Source: Sulfuricellaceae bacterium
Lineage (GTDB): Bacteria > Pseudomonadota > Gammaproteobacteria > Burkholderiales > UBA9220
Assembly: GCA_019911985.1 (NCBI GenBank)
Contig: JAIOJO010000323.1
Coordinates: 1 to 9,226 of the forward strand
Direction: 5' to 3'
Length of the DNA: 9,226 bases
The notes under the pieces are model-generated. The model was not told where the DNA came from. It ran no database searches and saw only the letters and a list, made by a program, of their open reading frames with translations. Of this stretch, positions 5,918 to 9,226 are shown piece by piece. Position numbers and translations under genes: made by a program. Each line of letters starts with the position of its first letter. Within the stretch, counting starts at the first letter, position 1.

Positions 5918-7281
5918 GATGGATGTCTAGCCTGATTCCAGGGCCGTTGCGCCGTAGCGTGCCGGTTTGGACTCGGCTGGCGGCGCTATTGTTTGCCTTG
6001 TTACTTTCCCCCGCAGCCCTGGCGGACGTCAAGGTCAGTTCAATTCGAGTTTGGCCTGCGCAGGAATATACACGGCTGACGTTGGAATCCGATTCGCCGC
6101 TGAAATACAATTTTTTCACTATCTCCAATCCAGAGCGTTTTGTTCTTGATTTGGAAAATGTCGAGCTCAATCAGGTGTTAAAGGATTTTGCGGCTAAAAT
6201 TTCAGCTTCGGATCCCTATATTCAGCAAGTGCGCGTCGGACGCTTCAAGCCGGATGTGGTGCGCGTGGTGCTGGACCTGAAAGTCGCCGTCAAGCCGTCC
6301 ATTTTCACGTTGAAGCCGGTTGGCGAGTACGGCCATCGCTTGGTACTGGATGTCTATCCGGAACACCCAGTCGATCCCTTGATGGCCTTGGTCATGATGC
6401 CGGATAGTGAGTCGGCCGCGGCGGGAGGGGCGAAGCACGAGCAAACGGACGCTGCCGGAGCGGCAACGAAGACGGAATCCAAGGAAACGGCGGATACCGG
6501 TGCTCCCGCAGGGGACAAGACCGTGGCTACGGATGCGCGGCGCAAAAAATCCGTGGCTAAGGTCGACCGGTTCATCACGATTGCCATCGATGCCGGTCAT
6601 GGCGGGGAAGACCCGGGCGCTCACGGCAAGAACGGAGCTCGCGAAAAGGACGTGACCTTGGCCATCGCGCGTCGGCTTAAGGCGAAAATCGATCAAGAAC
6701 CCGGGATGCGTGGCGTGCTGATTCGCGACGGCGATTATTTTATTCCGCTCCACCAGCGGGTGGTGAAGGCGCGCAGGATTAAAGCTGATTTGTTCGTCTC
6801 TATCCATGCGGACGCTTTTATTAATACCGAGGCTAGAGGTTCATCGGTATTTGCCTTGTCGGAGCGAGGGGCGACCAGTTCCGCGGCGCGCTGGCTGGCG
6901 AAAAAGGAGAATGACTCCGACTTGATCGGCGGAGTCAACTTGGATGTAAAAGACCCCTATTTGGCACGTACCTTATTGGATTTGTCGCAGACGGCGACAA
7001 TTAGCGATAGTCTCAAATTGGGCAAGGCCGTCCTTGGCGAATTGGGTGATATTAACCAACTGCATAAGGGGGCTGTCGAGCAAGCTGGATTCGCTGTGTT
7101 GAAGTCGCCCGACATTCCCTCGATTCTGGTCGAAACCGCATTTATCAGCAATCCCGATGAAGAACGCAAGCTGACCGATGGGGCGTATCAAGACAAATTG
7201 GCTGGCGCGATCGTCACCGGCATCGAACACTATTTCGAAAAAAACCCGCCCCTGGCCAAATCCCGGCTAGCCCACCGCTAA
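5893..7281 (+). CDS. amiB: N-acetylmuramoyl-L-alanine amidase, AMIN + Amidase_3 (AmiB type)
   Basis: Periplasmic zinc amidase that cuts the amide bond between MurNAc and the peptide stem to split septal peptidoglycan. Counted from the ATG at 5893 (462 residues): a signal peptide with RR at 20-21, hydrophobic core ~29-39 and likely cleavage after ALA (44); an AMIN domain ~46-156 for septum targeting; a low-complexity Ala/Lys/Glu/Thr linker ~171-222; and the Amidase_3 domain ~228-450. Zinc ligands are H236 (DAGHGG), E251 (REKDV) and H305 (SIHADA); catalytic E414 is in LVETAFISN. The insert ~325-390 resembles the autoinhibitory segment of EnvC/NlpD-activated amidases. There is no C-terminal LysM domain. 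The ATG at 5923, with AGGA upstream, would give a more ordinary 34-residue signal peptide and may be the true start. The gene overlaps tsaE by 25 bp if it starts at 5893. Confidence 0.94.
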   Translation: MFATHGAIGWMSSLIPGPLRRSVPVWTRLAALLFALLLSPAALADVKVSSIRVWPAQEYTRLTLESDSPLKYNFFTISNPERFVLDLENVELNQVLKDFAAKISASDPYIQQVRVGRFKPDVVRVVLDLKVAVKPSIFTLKPVGEYGHRLVLDVYPEHPVDPLMALVMMPDSESAAAGGAKHEQTDAAGAATKTESKETADTGAPAGDKTVATDARRKKSVAKVDRFITIAIDAGHGGEDPGAHGKNGAREKDVTLAIARRLKAKIDQEPGMRGVLIRDGDYFIPLHQRVVKARRIKADLFVSIHADAFINTEARGSSVFALSERGATSSAARWLAKKENDSDLIGGVNLDVKDPYLARTLLDLSQTATISDSLKLGKAVLGELGDINQLHKGAVEQAGFAVLKSPDIPSILVETAFISNPDEERKLTDGAYQDKLAGAIVTGIEHYFEKNPPLAKSRLAHR

Positions 7282-7367
7282 CAAGGCGAGATCGGACTCG
7301 TCGCTGGCGTGCGGTTTTCCCTCATGGCCGACCGCAATACCCCGAAGCCGCTGAGCAAAGCCGGGAG

Positions 7368-7404
7368 AGCGCCTAAAGGGCGTTTCTATTGGCTTGTGTG
7401 CCAA
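7368..7404 (+). terminator. Two tandem small hairpins downstream of amiB
   Basis: AGCGCC (7368-7373) pairs with GGCGTT (7379-7384; one G-T pair) around TAAAG and is followed by the short pyrimidine-rich stretch TCTATT. Next, TTGGC (7389-7393) pairs perfectly with GCCAA (7400-7404) around TTGTGT. They lie about 90-120 bp after the amiB stop. Neither has a proper U-tract, so termination is only a possibility. The rest of the 241-bp gap (7282-7522) holds the mutL promoter candidate and nothing else I can name. Confidence 0.25.
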
Positions 7405-7490
7405 CAAAGTATGCATGCGAAAGAATGCTGTTCGCTACCTTCTCCATTCTCTATCAACATTTCGGCTGCGCGTAGGCCCGGGGAAGTCGG

Positions 7491-7496
7491 TATAAT
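7491..7496 (+). promoter_or_regulatory. Consensus -10 box upstream of mutL
   Basis: TATAAT is a perfect sigma-70 -10 hexamer ending 26 bp before the mutL ATG, which would place the transcription start near 7503 with a leader of about 20 nt. At the proper distance upstream there is only TGCGCG or similar, so the -35 is poor and an activator may be needed. The wide gap after amiB makes a separate mutL promoter sensible. Confidence 0.5.
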
Positions 7497-7522
7497 TAGG
7501 CCTTTGGGATAGCCGTAAATCC

Positions 7523-9226
7523 ATGACATTCATTCATTTGTTGCCCGATCACTTAATCAATCAAATCGCTGCGGGCGAGGTGGTCGAGCGACCGGCTTCC
7601 GCGCTCAAGGAGCTACTGGAGAATAGCCTGGATGCAGGGGCTACGGATATTTCCGTGATCTTGAATAAGGGTGGGATTCAGAAAATTCGGGTAAGCGACA
7701 ACGGCGCGGGCATAGCCAAAGGCGAGCTGTCTTTAGCCCTGGAGCGCCATGCGACGAGCAAAATTGCTTCTTTGGACGAATTGGAACGGGTGGCTAGCTT
7801 GGGATTTCGCGGCGAGGCCTTGGCTAGCATCGCAGCGGTTTCACAGCTGACTCTTAGCAGCCGGCATGCGAGCGGGGTACATGCATGGCGGGTGGCGGCC
7901 GACGGCGGTCAATTATCACCCCCGGAACCGGCTGCCCAAGAGCAGGGTACAACGATCGAAGTGCGAGAGTTGTATTACAACACGCCGGCACGGCGCAAAT
8001 TTCTGAAGAGCGAGGCGACCGAGTTCGGCCACTGCGAGGATGCTTTCAAACGCCTGGCCTTGAGCCGGGCCGATGTGGGATTTTCACTGCAGCATAATGA
8101 GCGTGTTTGTTGGCGCTTGGCGGCAATAGCGGAGTCGCCGCAACAACGCATTGCCGCCGTGTTGGGCGAGGATTTCGCCCGGTCTTCGGTGATGTTGGAT
8201 GAATCCGCCGCAGGACTGCGCTTGTGGGGTATGGCGGGTCTGCCTACGTATTCGCGGGGATCGCGGGATGCCCAGTATTTCTATGTCAACGGCCGTTTTG
8301 TCCGTGACAAGTTGATTATGCATGCCGTCCGACAGGCTTACCACGATGTACTGCATTTGGATCGCCATCCCGGTTTTGTGCTGTATCTCGAACTGGATCC
8401 TGCCAGCATCGATGTCAATGTCCATCCGACCAAAATCGAGGTTCGCTTCCGCGATAGTCAGGCCGTGCATCGCTTTGTATTCCATGCGCTGAACAAAGCC
8501 CTGGCCTCTACGCTCCAACAATCTGTCGTGCCACCACAACCTAGCTTGGCTGCGACCTCTTCAACGGGCGGGGCGCCAGATTTTGAGTATCGCCATCAGC
8601 AGGCGATCCCGCTCGGCGTGACGGAGCGCAGCCAATTGTATCAAACCCTCTTCGGCCAGTTGGCCAAGCCGCCGCTAAGCAACCAGGATGCTCCTGTCGC
8701 GTCTGTCGAGGAGGAAATACCCCCTTTGGGTTTCGCGCTTGCCCAGTTGCATGGTATTTATATATTGGCGCAGAACCGCTTTGGCCTCGTGGTGGTGGAT
8801 ATGCACGCAGGCCACGAGCGCGTTGTCTACGAAAAGTTAAAGAGAGCCATGGATAACCGCGCTTTAGCTTCGCAACCCCTGCTGATTCCAGTGTCTTTTC
8901 CTGCGGATCGCCTCGATGTGACGGTAGCGGAGGAGAATGGAGAGGTCTTGAGTCAGCTCGGCTTAGACGTGGTGCCTTTGTCGCCGACGACCTTGGCCGT
9001 TCGCGCCGTGCCTTTACTGCTAAAAGGAGCCGACGTGGTATTGCTGGCGCGGGACGTTTTGCGCGAAATCCGTGAATTCGGCGCGAGCCGGGCGCTGACC
9101 GAGCGAAGCAACGAATTGCTTGCTTCTATGGCATGCCACGGATCGGTTCGTGCGAACCGGAGCTTGTCTATTGTGGAAATGAATGCCTTGTTGCGGGAAA
9201 TGGAAGCCACCGAGCGTGCGGGGCAG
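7523..9226 (+). CDS. mutL: DNA mismatch repair protein MutL, endonuclease type (3' end outside window)
   Basis: Mismatch-repair ATPase that links MutS recognition to strand incision. 568 codons are visible and the frame is still open at the window end. N-terminal GHKL ATPase: E30 and N34 in KELLENSLDAGA, DNGAG (59-63), ATSK (77-80) and GFRGEAL (94-100). VNVHPTK marks the end of the second N-terminal domain. A variable linker is followed by the C-terminal domain, with the metal-binding endonuclease motif DMHAGHERVVYE (426-437; D-x-H-A-x2-E-x4-E) and ACHGSVR (537-543). QPLLIP (451-456) matches the sliding-clamp-binding motif. The last visible residues (EMEATERAGQ) come just before the conserved cysteine-HGRP block, so roughly 50-60 residues are missing. 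ATG at 7523 is a natural start (ANQIAAGEVVERPAS-type N-terminus); the ribosome-binding site is weak. Confidence 0.97.
   Translation, partial: MTFIHLLPDHLINQIAAGEVVERPASALKELLENSLDAGATDISVILNKGGIQKIRVSDNGAGIAKGELSLALERHATSKIASLDELERVASLGFRGEALASIAAVSQLTLSSRHASGVHAWRVAADGGQLSPPEPAAQEQGTTIEVRELYYNTPARRKFLKSEATEFGHCEDAFKRLALSRADVGFSLQHNERVCWRLAAIAESPQQRIAAVLGEDFARSSVMLDESAAGLRLWGMAGLPTYSRGSRDAQYFYVNGRFVRDKLIMHAVRQAYHDVLHLDRHPGFVLYLELDPASIDVNVHPTKIEVRFRDSQAVHRFVFHALNKALASTLQQSVVPPQPSLAATSSTGGAPDFEYRHQQAIPLGVTERSQLYQTLFGQLAKPPLSNQDAPVASVEEEIPPLGFALAQLHGIYILAQNRFGLVVVDMHAGHERVVYEKLKRAMDNRALASQPLLIPVSFPADRLDVTVAEENGEVLSQLGLDVVPLSPTTLAVRAVPLLLKGADVVLLARDVLREIREFGASRALTERSNELLASMACHGSVRANRSLSIVEMNALLREMEATERAGQ

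Noticed and set aside
6202..6807. 201-codon open frame on the minus strand inside amiB
   Set aside because: It is antisense to the AMIN and amidase domains, has Arg/His-rich shadow composition, and has no recognisable motif.
7309..7512. 67-codon frame in the amiB-mutL gap as a small gene
   Set aside because: It would need a GTG start with no good ribosome-binding site, runs across both hairpins and the -10 box, and looks like no known protein.

Overview
The window is ordinary, gene-dense bacterial chromosome with no mobile element, RNA gene or CRISPR array that I could see. The gene families and the order tsaE-amiB-mutL, with queG next to them, point to a gammaproteobacterium. It is not an enteric: its MutL carries the metal-binding endonuclease motif that Dam/MutH bacteria such as E. 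coli lack. A methanotroph/methylotroph-like gammaproteobacterium (Methylococcales) is a plausible guess from the mix of genes, but it is a weak inference.

Layout. (i) 1-1888, plus strand: the 3' end of a gene for a GGDEF-EAL c-di-GMP phosphodiesterase, followed by glucokinase (glk). The two overlap by the four bases GTGA. (ii) 1935-2924, minus strand: moaA, the first enzyme of molybdenum cofactor synthesis, convergent with glk. (iii) 2925-3198: an AT-rich divergent intergenic region with a likely moaA promoter and two inverted repeats. (iv) 3199-4455, plus strand: a membrane-anchored diguanylate cyclase with intact active and inhibitory sites. Its 3' end runs 86 bp into the end of the convergent queG. 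(v) 4370-5458, minus strand: queG, the last step of queuosine synthesis. (vi) 5441-9226, plus strand: tsaE (tRNA t6A synthesis), amiB (cell-division amidase) and the first 568 codons of mutL (mismatch repair), which runs off the window. The 5' ends of queG and tsaE overlap. mutL is set apart from amiB by 241 bp and seems to have its own promoter.

How the genes relate. Two genes act in opposite directions on c-di-GMP: the EAL protein degrades it and the membrane GGDEF protein makes it. They are separated by glk and moaA. queG and tsaE both serve modification of the tRNA anticodon loop. The tsaE-amiB-mutL order is the well-known gammaproteobacterial cluster, but the yjeF (nnr) gene that sits between queG and tsaE in E. 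coli is missing.

I did not find a new defence or other undescribed system. The points worth a second look are gene-architecture details: the coupled EAL-glk pair, the overlapping 3' ends of the cyclase gene and queG, the overlapping 5' ends of queG and tsaE, and the repeats upstream of the cyclase.
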